Shown: positions 23,775 through 32,095 of the stretch, one piece after another
How the letters are laid out: every line of letters begins with the position of its first letter
How positions within the stretch are numbered: position 1 is the stretch's first letter
Assembly (NCBI RefSeq): GCF_000761215.1
Contig: NZ_CP009438.1
Location: 2,189,501-2,253,500, forward strand
Length of the DNA: 64,000 bases
From: Streptomyces glaucescens
GTDB lineage: Bacteria; Actinomycetota; Actinomycetes; Streptomycetales; Streptomycetaceae
Reading direction: 5' to 3'
Program-made: the position numbers and the translations under genes
Notes under the pieces: model-generated
The model's database searches: none
What the model saw: only the letters and a program-made list of their open reading frames with translations
What the model was told of the DNA's origin: nothing

Positions 23775-25045
23775 CGCGGGCCGCGGCGTGCCGGCACCGC
23801 GAGCGCCGCGCACTGCACCGCCATGGCGAGCGCGAGCGCCAGCGCCACGCCGGGCAGGCCCAGCCCGGACAGCAGGTACGCCAGCGGCAGCTGCACCGCC
23901 GTGCCGAGCACGGTCACGCGCAGCAGCCGCGGTGCTCCCCCGCTGCCCTCGAGGACCCCGCCGAACGCGATGAAGCAGGCCATGAGCAGCAGATACGGCC
24001 CGACGCAGCGCAGGAACAGCACACCGGCCGCGGCCATCCCCGGTGGGGCGCCGAAGGCGGCCATGATCCAGGGCGCGGTGGCCGCGAGCAGCACCGCGGC
24101 GCCCAGTCCCGCCGTCCCGGAGATCAGTACGGCCTCCCGCGCGACGGCGCGCCGCGCGTCCCTGCCCTCCCCCCGGGTGTGCGCGGTGTGGATCGCGGCG
24201 GCCTGCCGCACCGCGTAGAAGGCCATCGTGGCGACGAGCATGACCTTGTACGCGATCGAGTACGCCGCCACCGCCGTCACCCCGAGCCGCGCCACGACCG
24301 CCACCAGCGCGAGCGCGCCCGTCTGCCGCACGGTGAAGTCGGCGGACATCGGCAGCCCGGTCCGCAGGGTGCGCCGCAGTGCCGCACCGAGGGACCCGGC
24401 GGGCGTCGGCCCGGGGCGCAGGAGCGGGTTGCGCCGTACGGCCACCAGTCCGGCGCCGAGGGCCAGGCAGCGGCACAGCACGGTGGAGGCGGCCGCGCCC
24501 TGGACGCCGTAGCGGTGGATGAGCCAGGGGTCGCAGACGAGGTTCAGCCCGCCTGCGAGGAGGGCGAGCCGCATGGGCGTCCGGGTGTCGCCCGCGCCCT
24601 TCAGCAGCCCGTCCACGAGCTGCTGCGCGAAGAAGACGGCCATGCCGGGCAAGGAGATCGCGAGGTAGGCGGTGGCCGGGGCCACCGCCGCGCCGCCGCC
24701 GAGCGTCAGCCGGGCGAGCGGTTCGCGCAGCAGGAAGCCGCCGACGGCCACCAGGGGCGTGACCAGCGCGCACAGGGCCCAGCCGCCCCGCACGGCGGCC
24801 CGCACGGCGGCGGGGTCCCGGGCGCCGCGGGCGTGGGCGACCAGCACCGTGGTGCCGGAGCCGAAGACGAGCGCGACCCCGAGCAGCACGTTCTCGACGG
24901 TGGTCGCCATGGCCACGGCGGCCACGGCCGGACCGCCCAGCCGGGCGACCCAGACGGTGTTGACGATCCCCGCAGCGACGGACGTCAGGAGCTGCGCGTA
25001 GACGGGTCCGGCGAGCGAGACGAGCTGTTCGCGGTCGGTGGTCAC
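23735..25045 (-). CDS. MATE family efflux transporter
   Basis: A 436-residue membrane transporter with two six-helix halves typical of MATE proteins. The N-terminal half contains LAGPVYAQLLTSVAAGIVNTVWVARLGGPAVAAVAMATTV, the second LPMSADFTVRQTGALALVAVVARLGVTAVAAYSIAYKVM. It exports drugs or metabolites by H+ or Na+ antiport. The GTG at 25045 follows AGGGGGG. It is divergent from a PadR regulator and separated from it by a 27-bp palindrome, so it is probably the regulator's target. Its C-terminal codons overlap the GT87 gene tail. Confidence 0.9.
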   Translation of the reverse strand: MTTDREQLVSLAGPVYAQLLTSVAAGIVNTVWVARLGGPAVAAVAMATTVENVLLGVALVFGSGTTVLVAHARGARDPAAVRAAVRGGWALCALVTPLVAVGGFLLREPLARLTLGGGAAVAPATAYLAISLPGMAVFFAQQLVDGLLKGAGDTRTPMRLALLAGGLNLVCDPWLIHRYGVQGAAASTVLCRCLALGAGLVAVRRNPLLRPGPTPAGSLGAALRRTLRTGLPMSADFTVRQTGALALVAVVARLGVTAVAAYSIAYKVMLVATMAFYAVRQAAAIHTAHTRGEGRDARRAVAREAVLISGTAGLGAAVLLAATAPWIMAAFGAPPGMAAAGVLFLRCVGPYLLLMACFIAFGGVLEGSGGAPRLLRVTVLGTAVQLPLAYLLSGLGLPGVALALALAMAVQCAALAVPARRGPRQEEGVGSLARAA

Positions 25046-25061
25046 GAGTCCCCCCTCGTTT

Positions 25062-25101
25062 CGAGCTACCTCGTTTCGAGGTAGCTCGCATAGAGGTAGC
25101 A
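25062..25101. promoter_or_regulatory. Palindromic operator between MATE and padR genes
   Basis: CGAGCTACCTCG (25062-25073) and CGAGGTAGCTCG (25077-25088) are perfect inverted repeats around TTT. A third GAGGTAGC half-site follows at 25093-25100. A TAGCAT -10 box for the PadR gene is at 25096-25101, with the palindrome covering its -35 position. The arrangement predicts that the PadR protein represses itself and the divergent MATE gene. Confidence 0.8.
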
Positions 25102-25147
25102 TGACGTCGGGTCACCCGCAAGGAGGGCCGGACGAACCGGGAGGGAC

Positions 25148-25828
25148 ATGCTGGAGCTGTCGATCCTCGGCTTCCTCGCCGAGCAACCCCTGCACGGCTA
25201 TGAGCTGAAGGAGCGCATCAAGGCCCTCAGCGGCCATGTCCGCCCGGTCAGTGACGGCGCCCTGTACCCGGCGATCACCCGCCTGGTCACCGCCGGAAAG
25301 CTCGACCAGCACACCGAGCCCGGCGCGGGCGCCGCCCCGCGCCGGATCCTCTCCCTCACCGAGCGGGGCCGCGCCGACCTGTACGAACGGCTGCGCCACC
25401 CGAAGCAGACGGAGATCACCGACCAGGTCCGCTTCAACACCGTGCTGGCCTTCCTGAGGCATCTGCCGGACCCCGCCGGGCAGGCGGCGGTGCTGCGCCG
25501 GCGGCTGGACTTCCTCCGGACCCCGGCGAGCTTCTTCTACCGGGACGGCGAGCCGGTGCGGGCCGAGGAGGCCGGTGACCTGTTCCGGCAGGGCATGCTG
25601 CGCGTGGCCCGGGCCACCGGCGAGGCGGAGCGGGCCTGGCTGCGGGAGGCCATCGCCGTACTCGAGGCCGCCGAACCCGGAGCCGCCGCTCCCGCATCCG
25701 TCGCTCCCGGAGCCGTCTCGGCCGAGGGCGCACCGCCCGGAGCCGTCTCGGCCGAGGCCGCACCGCCCGGAGCCGCCGCGTCCGAAGCCGCCGCGTCCGG
25801 ACGCGGGAGCGCTCAGTCGCCGAGCTGA
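25148..25828 (+). CDS. PadR family transcriptional regulator
   Basis: A 226-residue PadR-type regulator: N-terminal winged HTH (LELSILGFLAEQPLHGYELKERI ... GALYPAITRLVTAGKL, about 1-70) and a C-terminal helical dimerisation domain to about 178. PadR proteins repress adjacent genes and are released by small ligands. The ATG at 25148 follows GGAGGGAC. From about residue 180 the protein ends in a low-complexity Pro/Ala/Glu tail made of 10-residue repeats (PGAVSAEGAP, PGAVSAEAAP, PGAAASEAAA) encoded by 30-bp tandem DNA repeats at roughly 25690-25800. Its stop overlaps the convergent metallopeptidase gene by 16 bp. Confidence 0.9.
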   Translation: MLELSILGFLAEQPLHGYELKERIKALSGHVRPVSDGALYPAITRLVTAGKLDQHTEPGAGAAPRRILSLTERGRADLYERLRHPKQTEITDQVRFNTVLAFLRHLPDPAGQAAVLRRRLDFLRTPASFFYRDGEPVRAEEAGDLFRQGMLRVARATGEAERAWLREAIAVLEAAEPGAAAPASVAPGAVSAEGAPPGAVSAEAAPPGAAASEAAASGRGSAQSPS

Positions 25829-27003
25829 TCCCGCAGGTACTGCCGCCACAGCCCGGTGAACTCCGCCGGGGTGGTCCCCAGCACGTCGGCCGTCGCCCGC
25901 TCGACCGCGCCCTCCCGCTCCCCGTGCGCCCCGACGGCCCGGTAGAACGCGCCGAGCCGGGCCTCGCCCCAGCGCTCCGCGATCAGCCGGCAGGCCAGCC
26001 AGCCGCCCTCGTACGCCTGCGCGAGGGCCGTCGCGTCGCCGGTGAACGCGAAGTCCCGGTCGGCGGGCAGCCCGGCCGGCAGCCGTCCCCCGCTCACCGC
26101 CCGGGCCAGCTCCGGCGCGGCCTGCGCCGGGGAGTGCCCGGTGCCGCGGTAGCCGACCCAGTCCGCGTAGCCCTCGGACAGCCACAGCGGGGTGGCGGCG
26201 CCGGTGTGGGCGCGGGTGGCGACGTGGGTGGCCTCGTGGGTGAGCACGACCCGCCGGCCGGCCGGGCCGAGGACGCCGTACGCGTCCGGGTTGACGATGA
26301 TCCGGTCGGCGGGCGCGCGGTCCGTCCCGGTCTCGCCTGTGGTCACCGCGGCGATGCCCCGGTAGGCGGAGGCGGGCGAGCCGAGCAGCGCGGCCATGCC
26401 GTCCAGCGACGCGGGGACGAGCACCACGAGCCGGCCGCTCCAGCCGGTGCCCCACGCGTCCGAGACGGCGGGCACCGCGCGGTCCGCGAGCCCGGCGAAG
26501 GCCCGCAGCTCCGCACGGGACCGGCCGACGCCCAGCACCAGGCTGTCCGCGCCGCGCACGGCGGTGACCGTGCCCTGGTCCCACAGCAGTCCGGCGGCTC
26601 CGGGCGCGGGCCGGTCGGAGACGACCGTCCACCGCCCGCCCGCGTCCCGGGCGAGTTCGAGGGTGCGGCTCGCGGTGACCGGGGCGGCGTCGTGCCCGGC
26701 GACGCGGTAGCGCAGCTCGGCGGCGGCGGTGACCCGGTCGCCGGTGCGGTCGAAGGAGGTCAGCCGGTAGGACCAGGCGGCGAGCGGCACCGCGCGCAGC
26801 CGCCCGTACCCGGGGGCGTCGCCCGTCGCGCCGTAGGCGGCCGCGTCGTGGTCGAGGAGGGCGGCGGCACGCCGGTCGAGGAGCCGCTGCACCTCGGCCC
26901 GCGCCCCGTCCGTCGCGGGCCGTCCCCCGCATCCCACGAGGACGACGAGCAGCAGACACAGCGTCAGCACCCGGGGCCCTCGTGCCCGCCTTCGACCAGC
27001 CAC
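25813..27003 (-). CDS. Lipoprotein zinc metallopeptidase (gluzincin-like)
   Basis: A 396-residue predicted lipoprotein: a hydrophobic run ends in the lipobox LVGC with C25 as the lipidation site. The C-terminal half has HEATH at 256-260 and, 16 residues later, LSEGYADWV with E277, i.e. the HExxH...E zinc site of gluzincins (peptidase MA clan). The N-terminal half (about 30-130) resembles an NTF2-like or beta domain and is separate. It is likely an extracellular, membrane-anchored protease of unknown target. The start is GTG at 27003 with TACCCT 6 nt upstream and only a poor ribosome site. It lies between padR and the NlpC/P60 genes. Confidence 0.82.
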   Translation of the reverse strand: MAGRRRARGPRVLTLCLLLVVLVGCGGRPATDGARAEVQRLLDRRAAALLDHDAAAYGATGDAPGYGRLRAVPLAAWSYRLTSFDRTGDRVTAAAELRYRVAGHDAAPVTASRTLELARDAGGRWTVVSDRPAPGAAGLLWDQGTVTAVRGADSLVLGVGRSRAELRAFAGLADRAVPAVSDAWGTGWSGRLVVLVPASLDGMAALLGSPASAYRGIAAVTTGETGTDRAPADRIIVNPDAYGVLGPAGRRVVLTHEATHVATRAHTGAATPLWLSEGYADWVGYRGTGHSPAQAAPELARAVSGGRLPAGLPADRDFAFTGDATALAQAYEGGWLACRLIAERWGEARLGAFYRAVGAHGEREGAVERATADVLGTTPAEFTGLWRQYLRDQLGD

Positions 27004-27031
27004 CTCTCGAGGGTACGGGGGCCCGGCCGGT

Positions 27032-28048
27032 TCAGACCCGGGTGACCGCCGCGATCGGCATCATCCCGACCGGGTCGTAGCGCACCGGCGCGCCCGGGTA
27101 CGGGGCGTGGATGACCTGGCCGTTGCCCACGTACATCCCGACGTGGCTGGCGTCGGAGCGGTAGGTGACCAGGTCGCCGGGCCGCGCCTGGGCGAGCGGG
27201 ACCTGCCGGCCGGCCACCCGCTGCGCCTGCGAGGTGCGCGGCAGGAGGACCCCGGCCTGGGCGTAGGACCACTGCATCAGGCCGGAGCAGTCGAAGCCGC
27301 CGGGGCCGGCGGCGCCCCACACGTACGGCTTGCCGAGCGCGGAGCGGGCGGCGGCGACCGCGGCGGCGGCGCGGCCCGAGGCGGGGACGGCACCGGCGGG
27401 GCCGGGCAGCTCGGCGCGGCCGGAGCGGGAGGCCCGGTCGTAGGCGGCGCGCTCCTCGTCCGGCAGGGAGTGCAGCAGCCGCCGGGCCCGGGTGAGCTTG
27501 CGCTCCACGGACCGCTTGTGGAGCGCGACGGCCTTGCGGCTCCGCTCCAGCTCGGCGAGGGTCCCGGCGGCCTCGGACCGCTGCTGGGCGAGTTCCCGCA
27601 GGGCCGTTCGGAGGTCCTTCAGCCGGGCGGCCTGGCCGGCGCCGATCCGGTTCAGGACGGTGGCCTTGTCCAGGTAGTCGTCCGGGTCCTCGGAGAACAG
27701 CAGGGCCAGCGACGGGTCGATCCCGCCGGAGCGGTACTGGGCGCCGGCCAGCGAGCCCAGCGCCTCGCGCAGGGTGTTGACGCGCTCCTGCTGCCGGGCG
27801 ATGCGGTCCTGGGCGCGGCCCACTTCCGCGCGCAGCGCGTCGGCGCGCTCGTCGGCCTTGTTGTAGGCCTCGGTGGCCTTCTCGGCCTCCGCGTAGAGAC
27901 GGTCGACCTCGGCACGGCCGTCGTCGTGCGGCGCGGCCGTGGCCGGCGCGACGCCGAGTGCGGCCGCGGCGGCGGACAGGAGGGAGACCGTTACGGTCGC
28001 GCCGCGGTCGAGACCGGACGGCGGTGCCTGACGGCGATGGGACCCCAC
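27032..28048 (-). CDS. NlpC/P60 peptidoglycan hydrolase (copy 1)
   Basis: A 338-residue secreted cell-wall hydrolase. It has a signal peptide (TVTVSLLSAAAAALGVAPATAA), a long coiled-coil region (about 45-215) and a C-terminal NlpC/P60 domain with C254 in GGFDCSGL, H302 in SHVGMYVG and H314 in VIHAP, the Cys-His-His set of D,L-endopeptidases. The coiled-coil probably autoinhibits or positions the enzyme, as in RipA-like proteins. The GTG at 28048 lies 11 nt after AAGGAG. It is a paralogue of the next gene, with the same architecture and blocks such as AQYRSGGIDPSL and DPDDYLDKA. It has its own promoter and 75-nt leader. Confidence 0.92.
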   Translation of the reverse strand: MGSHRRQAPPSGLDRGATVTVSLLSAAAAALGVAPATAAPHDDGRAEVDRLYAEAEKATEAYNKADERADALRAEVGRAQDRIARQQERVNTLREALGSLAGAQYRSGGIDPSLALLFSEDPDDYLDKATVLNRIGAGQAARLKDLRTALRELAQQRSEAAGTLAELERSRKAVALHKRSVERKLTRARRLLHSLPDEERAAYDRASRSGRAELPGPAGAVPASGRAAAAVAAARSALGKPYVWGAAGPGGFDCSGLMQWSYAQAGVLLPRTSQAQRVAGRQVPLAQARPGDLVTYRSDASHVGMYVGNGQVIHAPYPGAPVRYDPVGMMPIAAVTRV

Positions 28049-28087
28049 GAGAAGCCGCGCTCCTTCCACTTGCGGACAGGAATAGCT

Positions 28088-28152
28088 CCCACACCGACGC
28101 AGGTGTGGGGCAAACGCGGCAGACAGTAGCCCCGGGACGCGGTGACAGCCAA
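28088..28152 (-). promoter_or_regulatory. Promoter and leader hairpin of NlpC/P60 copy 1
   Basis: On the minus strand, TTGGCT (28152-28147) and TACTGT (28128-28123) are separated by 18 bp, a good vegetative-type promoter. The leader then contains an 8-bp hairpin, CCCACACC paired with GGTGTGGG (28088-28109), about 40 nt before the start codon. The leader does not resemble the c-di-AMP (ydaO) riboswitch found before other Streptomyces wall hydrolase genes. The rest of the 262-bp gap to copy 2 holds nothing I can name. Confidence 0.55.
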
Positions 28153-28310
28153 AGACCTCCGCGGGCACACACGGTGACGCCCCGCCGCTGACGCAGGTCA
28201 TCGGCGGGGCGTGGGGTCAGAACGCGTCCCGGTGATTCGCCCGTTCGGAGGCGTGGGCGCCCCTCGGCGGAACCGGCCGGTCCGGGCGGGGACCGGACCG
28301 GCGGCGGGGA

Positions 28311-29345
28311 TCAGATCCGGACGCCGAACTGGAACGGCATGTTGTTGATCGACTCGTAGCGCACGACCGTGCCGGTGCGCGGGGCGTGCAGCACCTGGCC
28401 GTTGCCCGCGTAGAAGCCGACGTGGTGCAGGTCGCCGTAGAAGATGACCAGGTCGCCGACCTTGAGGTCCGACTGGGAGTAGATCCTGGTGCCCGCGTTG
28501 GCCTGGTCCTGGGAGATGCGCGGGATGGCGACGCCGGCCTGGGCGAAGGCCCAGGAGGTCAGGCCCGAGCAGTCGAACGAGGAGGGGCCGGTGGCGCCGT
28601 ACACGTACGGCGAGCCGATCTTGCTCTGGGCGGCCTGGAAGGCGGCCATCGCGCGACCGGAGGCCGGGGCGGCGTTGCCGAGGTCCACGCGCTCGGCGGA
28701 GGACCGGCTGGCGCGCTCCTCCTCGGCGGCGAGCGCCGCCTTCTCCTGCGCGGTGAGGGTGTTGAGCAGCTTCTGCGCCTCGGCGAGCTTGCCCTGGACT
28801 TCCTGCTTCTTCTTGCCCAGTTCGGTGCGGGTGGAGGAGAGGTCCTTCAGCTTCTCGGAGGCCTCGGCGCGCTGCTGGGCGAGTTCGCGCTGCTTCTCCT
28901 GGATCTTCTTCAGCGCCTCGACCTGCTGGCCGCTGAGCTGGTCGAGCGTGGAGGCCTTGTCGAGGTAGTCGTCCGGGTCGGCGGAGAGGAAGAGCTGGAG
29001 CGAGGGGTCGATGCCGCCGGACCGGTACTGGGCGCTGGCCATCGAACCCAGGCCCTCACGCAGCTCGTTGACCTCTTCCTGGCCACGGGCGACGTTGTCC
29101 TGGATGGTGGAGATCTCCTTCTGGAGCTTCTCCTGCTTCTCCTTGGCCCCGTTGTACTTCTCGGTGGCCTGCTCGGCCTGCTCGTAGAGCTTGTCGACCT
29201 TCGCCTTCACCTCGTCCTTGCTCGGCTTCTCGGTCGGTGCCGCTTGGGCGGCCTGGGAGCCGAGGGCGACGGCAGCTGCCGCTGCGGTGGTCAGCACGGT
29301 CACACGGGCGCGACTGGGCTGCTTGGGTCGACGGTGGGACGCCAC
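28311..29345 (-). CDS. NlpC/P60 peptidoglycan hydrolase (copy 2)
   Basis: A 344-residue paralogue of the preceding gene: signal peptide ending near AAQAA, a Lys/Glu/Gln-rich coiled-coil (about 40-220) and a C-terminal NlpC/P60 domain with C259 (SSFDCSGLTSW), H308 (HHVGFYAG) and H320 (VLHAP). The active site is intact. The coiled-coil is much richer in lysine than copy 1, so the two proteins have diverged mainly there. GTG at 29345 follows AAGGAG with 9-nt spacing. It probably cleaves stem peptides during growth or spore-wall remodelling. Confidence 0.93.
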   Translation of the reverse strand: MASHRRPKQPSRARVTVLTTAAAAAVALGSQAAQAAPTEKPSKDEVKAKVDKLYEQAEQATEKYNGAKEKQEKLQKEISTIQDNVARGQEEVNELREGLGSMASAQYRSGGIDPSLQLFLSADPDDYLDKASTLDQLSGQQVEALKKIQEKQRELAQQRAEASEKLKDLSSTRTELGKKKQEVQGKLAEAQKLLNTLTAQEKAALAAEEERASRSSAERVDLGNAAPASGRAMAAFQAAQSKIGSPYVYGATGPSSFDCSGLTSWAFAQAGVAIPRISQDQANAGTRIYSQSDLKVGDLVIFYGDLHHVGFYAGNGQVLHAPRTGTVVRYESINNMPFQFGVRI

Positions 29346-29397
29346 GGAGGTGAACTCCTTCTTCTGAGTGATCACCCGCTCGGAGGTTCGAGGCCAG

Positions 29398-29427
29398 ACC
29401 CTAGTGACCTTCTTGTGATCAGTTCAA
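29398..29427 (-). promoter_or_regulatory. Promoter of NlpC/P60 copy 2
   Basis: TTGAAC (29427-29422) and TAGGGT (29403-29398) are separated by 18 bp on the minus strand and lie about 50 bp upstream of the GTG start. This is the best match to a vegetative sigma-HrdB promoter in the window. Confidence 0.7.
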
Positions 29428-29555
29428 ATCCTCACGAGAAAAATCTCGTCACACCCTGCATTCTTTGCCCGTAACTCACAGGGCGTTCACGACGGTTGAC
29501 GCTACGTTGCGTGACGGCTCCGTCAATTCGGGCATTGGGCCCGTACGTTGGGCTT

Positions 29556-30899
29556 TCAGGACAGTCGCTTGAGAAGTACCGCGGAAGCCACGGGCCGGGC
29601 ACCGGCCCGCGCCACCCCGTCGGCGACCTCCCGGTCGGTGGAGACCACGATGACCGGACGGCCCGGCGGTTCGGCGCGTACGAGCTGACGGATCAGCTCG
29701 TCGGCGGTGACGCCCGGCTTGGAGAAGAGCACCCGCACCCCGCGCGGCGGCGCCAGCAGCACCGGCGCGGCCAGCTCGGCCCCGTCGAAGACACAGGTGA
29801 CCTCCGCGCCGGTCTGCGCGGCGAGCTGGGAGAGCTGCCCGAGCAGCCGCAGGCGCTGCTTCTCCAGGGGCATCTGCGGATAGCCGGTCTTGGTGACGTT
29901 GTAGCCGTCGACGACGAGGTGGGCCTGCGGAAGGGCCAGCAGCTGGTCGAGGATGGCCGGATCGTTCTCCGACAGGGCCCGCGCGGCGATGTCCTTCGGG
30001 GTCATGCGTCCCGGCTCCACCGCGTCCACGGTCTCGGCCGGCCGCACCGACACCGGCGGCAGCGCGAGTTCGCGGCGCAGCCCCTGGGTGGCGTCCAGCA
30101 GGGTGTCGAGCAGCAGCCGGACCCGCATGTCCTCGACGCTGCGTCCCTCGCGGGCGGCCCGACGGGTGGCCTCCAGGGCGGCCTCCGCCTCCCCCAGCCG
30201 CGCCTTGAGCCGCCGCACCTCGCTCTCGGCGGCGGACACCTGGGCGTGTCCCTCCGAGCGGACGGCCTCGATCTCGCCGCGCGCCTTGCGCAGCGCCGCC
30301 TCGCCGCGCTTGACGTCGCTGAGCGCGGCCCGCAGCTTGCGGTGAAGCGATTCGGCTTCCTTGCGGGCACCGTCCAGTTCGGCGCGCAGCCGCTCGGTCT
30401 CGGTGCGGGTCTGCGCGCGGGCGGCGGCGAGTTCGGCGCGCAGCCGTTCCAGTTCGGCCCGGCTCTCCTCGTCGGCGCGTTCGGCGTCGGCGCGCTGGGC
30501 CTCCTCGCCCGCGGCGGTCACCAGCTTGACCCAGCCGGGGGGCCGCAGCACGTAGGCCGCGGCCGCCACGTCGAGCGGGTCCGCGGCCGGCGGCGGCGAG
30601 CCGGAGTCGAGGGCGCCGGCGAGTTCCGGCGCGCCCTCTCTGAACTTCTCGCCGATGCGCTGCCGGAACAACGGGTCGGTCTCCAGGGCCGCGGCCATCG
30701 CGTTGCCGGCGAACTTGGCCCGGCGGTTCGGGGCGAACCGGGCGTACTGCCGTAGCTGCGCGGGCAGTTCCGCCACGGTCAGCCCGCCGAACCCGTCCGC
30801 GACGATCTGGACGACCCGGCGGCGCACGCCCTCGGGCAGCGGACGGTCGAGCACCTCAGCGGCGCCGTCGTCCGGCCCCCCGCCTCGTGTCTCCACCAT
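29556..30899 (-). CDS. NYN-domain (PIN-like) predicted RNA-binding protein
   Basis: A 447-residue three-part protein. An N-terminal helical region (1-130) is followed by a long coiled-coil (about 130-250, rich in RAELERLRAEL repeats). The C-terminal NYN/YacP-like domain (about 305-447) has LVVDGYNVTKTGYP, TCVFDGAE and VVSTDREVADG, whose Asp residues form the PIN-type metal site. NYN proteins are predicted or proven endoribonucleases in RNA maturation or decay. The coiled-coil suggests an oligomer or scaffold. It is a stand-alone gene upstream of nothing obviously related. Confidence 0.87.
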   Translation of the reverse strand: MVETRGGGPDDGAAEVLDRPLPEGVRRRVVQIVADGFGGLTVAELPAQLRQYARFAPNRRAKFAGNAMAAALETDPLFRQRIGEKFREGAPELAGALDSGSPPPAADPLDVAAAAYVLRPPGWVKLVTAAGEEAQRADAERADEESRAELERLRAELAAARAQTRTETERLRAELDGARKEAESLHRKLRAALSDVKRGEAALRKARGEIEAVRSEGHAQVSAAESEVRRLKARLGEAEAALEATRRAAREGRSVEDMRVRLLLDTLLDATQGLRRELALPPVSVRPAETVDAVEPGRMTPKDIAARALSENDPAILDQLLALPQAHLVVDGYNVTKTGYPQMPLEKQRLRLLGQLSQLAAQTGAEVTCVFDGAELAAPVLLAPPRGVRVLFSKPGVTADELIRQLVRAEPPGRPVIVVSTDREVADGVARAGARPVASAVLLKRLS

Positions 30900-30964
30900 C
30901 CCTCACACCCCTATGCCTCTACGGGATCCCCCGAGGGGACCGCGCGTGCGGGGCCGCGCTCCCC

Positions 30965-31204
30965 TCAGGAGCCGGCGCCCGGCCTGTCCACGAGTTCCAC
31001 CTGGTCCACGGCGTTGCACCAGCGGCAGCGCACCGACTCGATGGTCTCACTGACCACCTCGCGCTCCTCGACCGTCGGCTCTCCGGCCAGATCCAGGTGG
31101 ACGTACTCGACAACCTTCGACGAGCGCGTCACGTCGAAGCGGGTGAGGTTGCCACAGAGGGTGCAGCGCCATCGCGTCGTGGCGGTCGGCAGGGGAACCG
31201 TCAT
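30965..31204 (-). CDS. Small zinc-ribbon-like protein
   Basis: A 78-residue protein with two CxxC pairs, C14/C17 (CTLC) and C59/C62 (CRWC), spaced like a zinc ribbon or rubredoxin-like knuckle. No further homology is recognised. The ATG at 31204 has AAGGAAA about 13 nt upstream, so the ribosome site is poor and the exact start is uncertain. The codon bias is clearly coding. It is divergent from the rhomboid gene. Confidence 0.78.
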   Translation of the reverse strand: MTVPLPTATTRWRCTLCGNLTRFDVTRSSKVVEYVHLDLAGEPTVEEREVVSETIESVRCRWCNAVDQVELVDRPGAGS

Positions 31205-31360
31205 CGTGACTGTTCGCTTTCCTTCTAGTGTCGGTGACACGCCGGCCATCCCGCGCGTGTGGCTCGTAACCCTACGGCCTGCCGGGTGCCGGGCGCCCGT
31301 CTGTCCACGGCGGCGAGGCGGTCTGTGCGGTTGCGTCCGGTTACGTCATGCTCTGTATTC

Positions 31361-32095
31361 GTGATCAGCAATCGGAGGGTGCCGGACCGGCGGGCTGTCC
31401 GCCGGCCGTCGGCGCCGGTGACCTACGCCCTGATGACCCTGTGCTGCGTGATCTTCCTGATCGGCCCCGCCTCGGGGCTCAATCCGTCCTACGGCACCGG
31501 CGACGCGCTGCTCGCCGCCCAGCGGGCCTACTTCCGGCACTGGGGCGTCGTCCCCGTGGAACTGTTCGAAGGGTCCCCCCGGGCGGCCCTCACCCCGGCC
31601 ACGGCCCTGTTCGTGCACGGCAGCTGGGTCCACCTGCTCGGCAACATGCTCTTCTTCTACGTCTTCGGGGTGATGACCGAGGAGCGGATGGGCCGATTGC
31701 AGTTCACCCTCTTCTACCTCGGCTGCGGCTGTCTCGCGCTGCTCGGCTACGCGTGCGCCAACTCCGGCTCCGGGCAGTCACTGGTCGGGGCGTCCGGGGC
31801 GATCTCGGCCGTGCTCGGCGCGTTCCTCTTCCTCTTCCCGCGCGCCCGGGTGACCAGCCTGCTGCCGTTCCTGTTCTTCCTGCCGCTGCGCTTCCCGGCG
31901 TGGCTCGTGCTGCCGTTCTGGGCGGCGCTCCAGTGGCTGGCGGCGGGGCGGGCCAGTCACGGCCCGGGAGTGGCGTACCTGGCCCACCTGATCGGCTTCG
32001 CGCTGGGCCTGCTCTTCGCGTGGGCCCGGTTCGGGCCTGCGACTAGAGTGAAGGCCGCCCCAGCTCCGGCACCCGAGGGAGAGAACCAGCCGTGA
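31361..32095 (+). CDS. Rhomboid family intramembrane serine protease
   Basis: A 244-residue six-helix rhomboid protease cleaving membrane proteins inside the bilayer. The catalytic dyad is S145 in GASGAIS and H209 in YLAHLIGF; the HLLGNMLFF motif with oxyanion H91/N95 is also present. The start is uncertain: GTG at 31361 gives a complete protein, GTG at 31379 is also possible, and neither has a good ribosome site. Its stop overlaps the start of the next gene (GTGA), so the small Lrp-type protein is co-translated. Confidence 0.87.
   Translation: MISNRRVPDRRAVRRPSAPVTYALMTLCCVIFLIGPASGLNPSYGTGDALLAAQRAYFRHWGVVPVELFEGSPRAALTPATALFVHGSWVHLLGNMLFFYVFGVMTEERMGRLQFTLFYLGCGCLALLGYACANSGSGQSLVGASGAISAVLGAFLFLFPRARVTSLLPFLFFLPLRFPAWLVLPFWAALQWLAAGRASHGPGVAYLAHLIGFALGLLFAWARFGPATRVKAAPAPAPEGENQP

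Noticed and set aside
22260..25121. Long ORFs (800-950 codons) on both strands over pimB, GT87-like and MATE genes
   Set aside because: High-GC shadow frames with Arg/Pro-rich composition; the real genes in other frames have conserved motifs.
28049..28310. c-di-AMP (ydaO) riboswitch before the NlpC/P60 gene
   Set aside because: Such riboswitches precede some Streptomyces wall hydrolases, but the leader here is only about 75 nt and lacks the conserved ydaO blocks.
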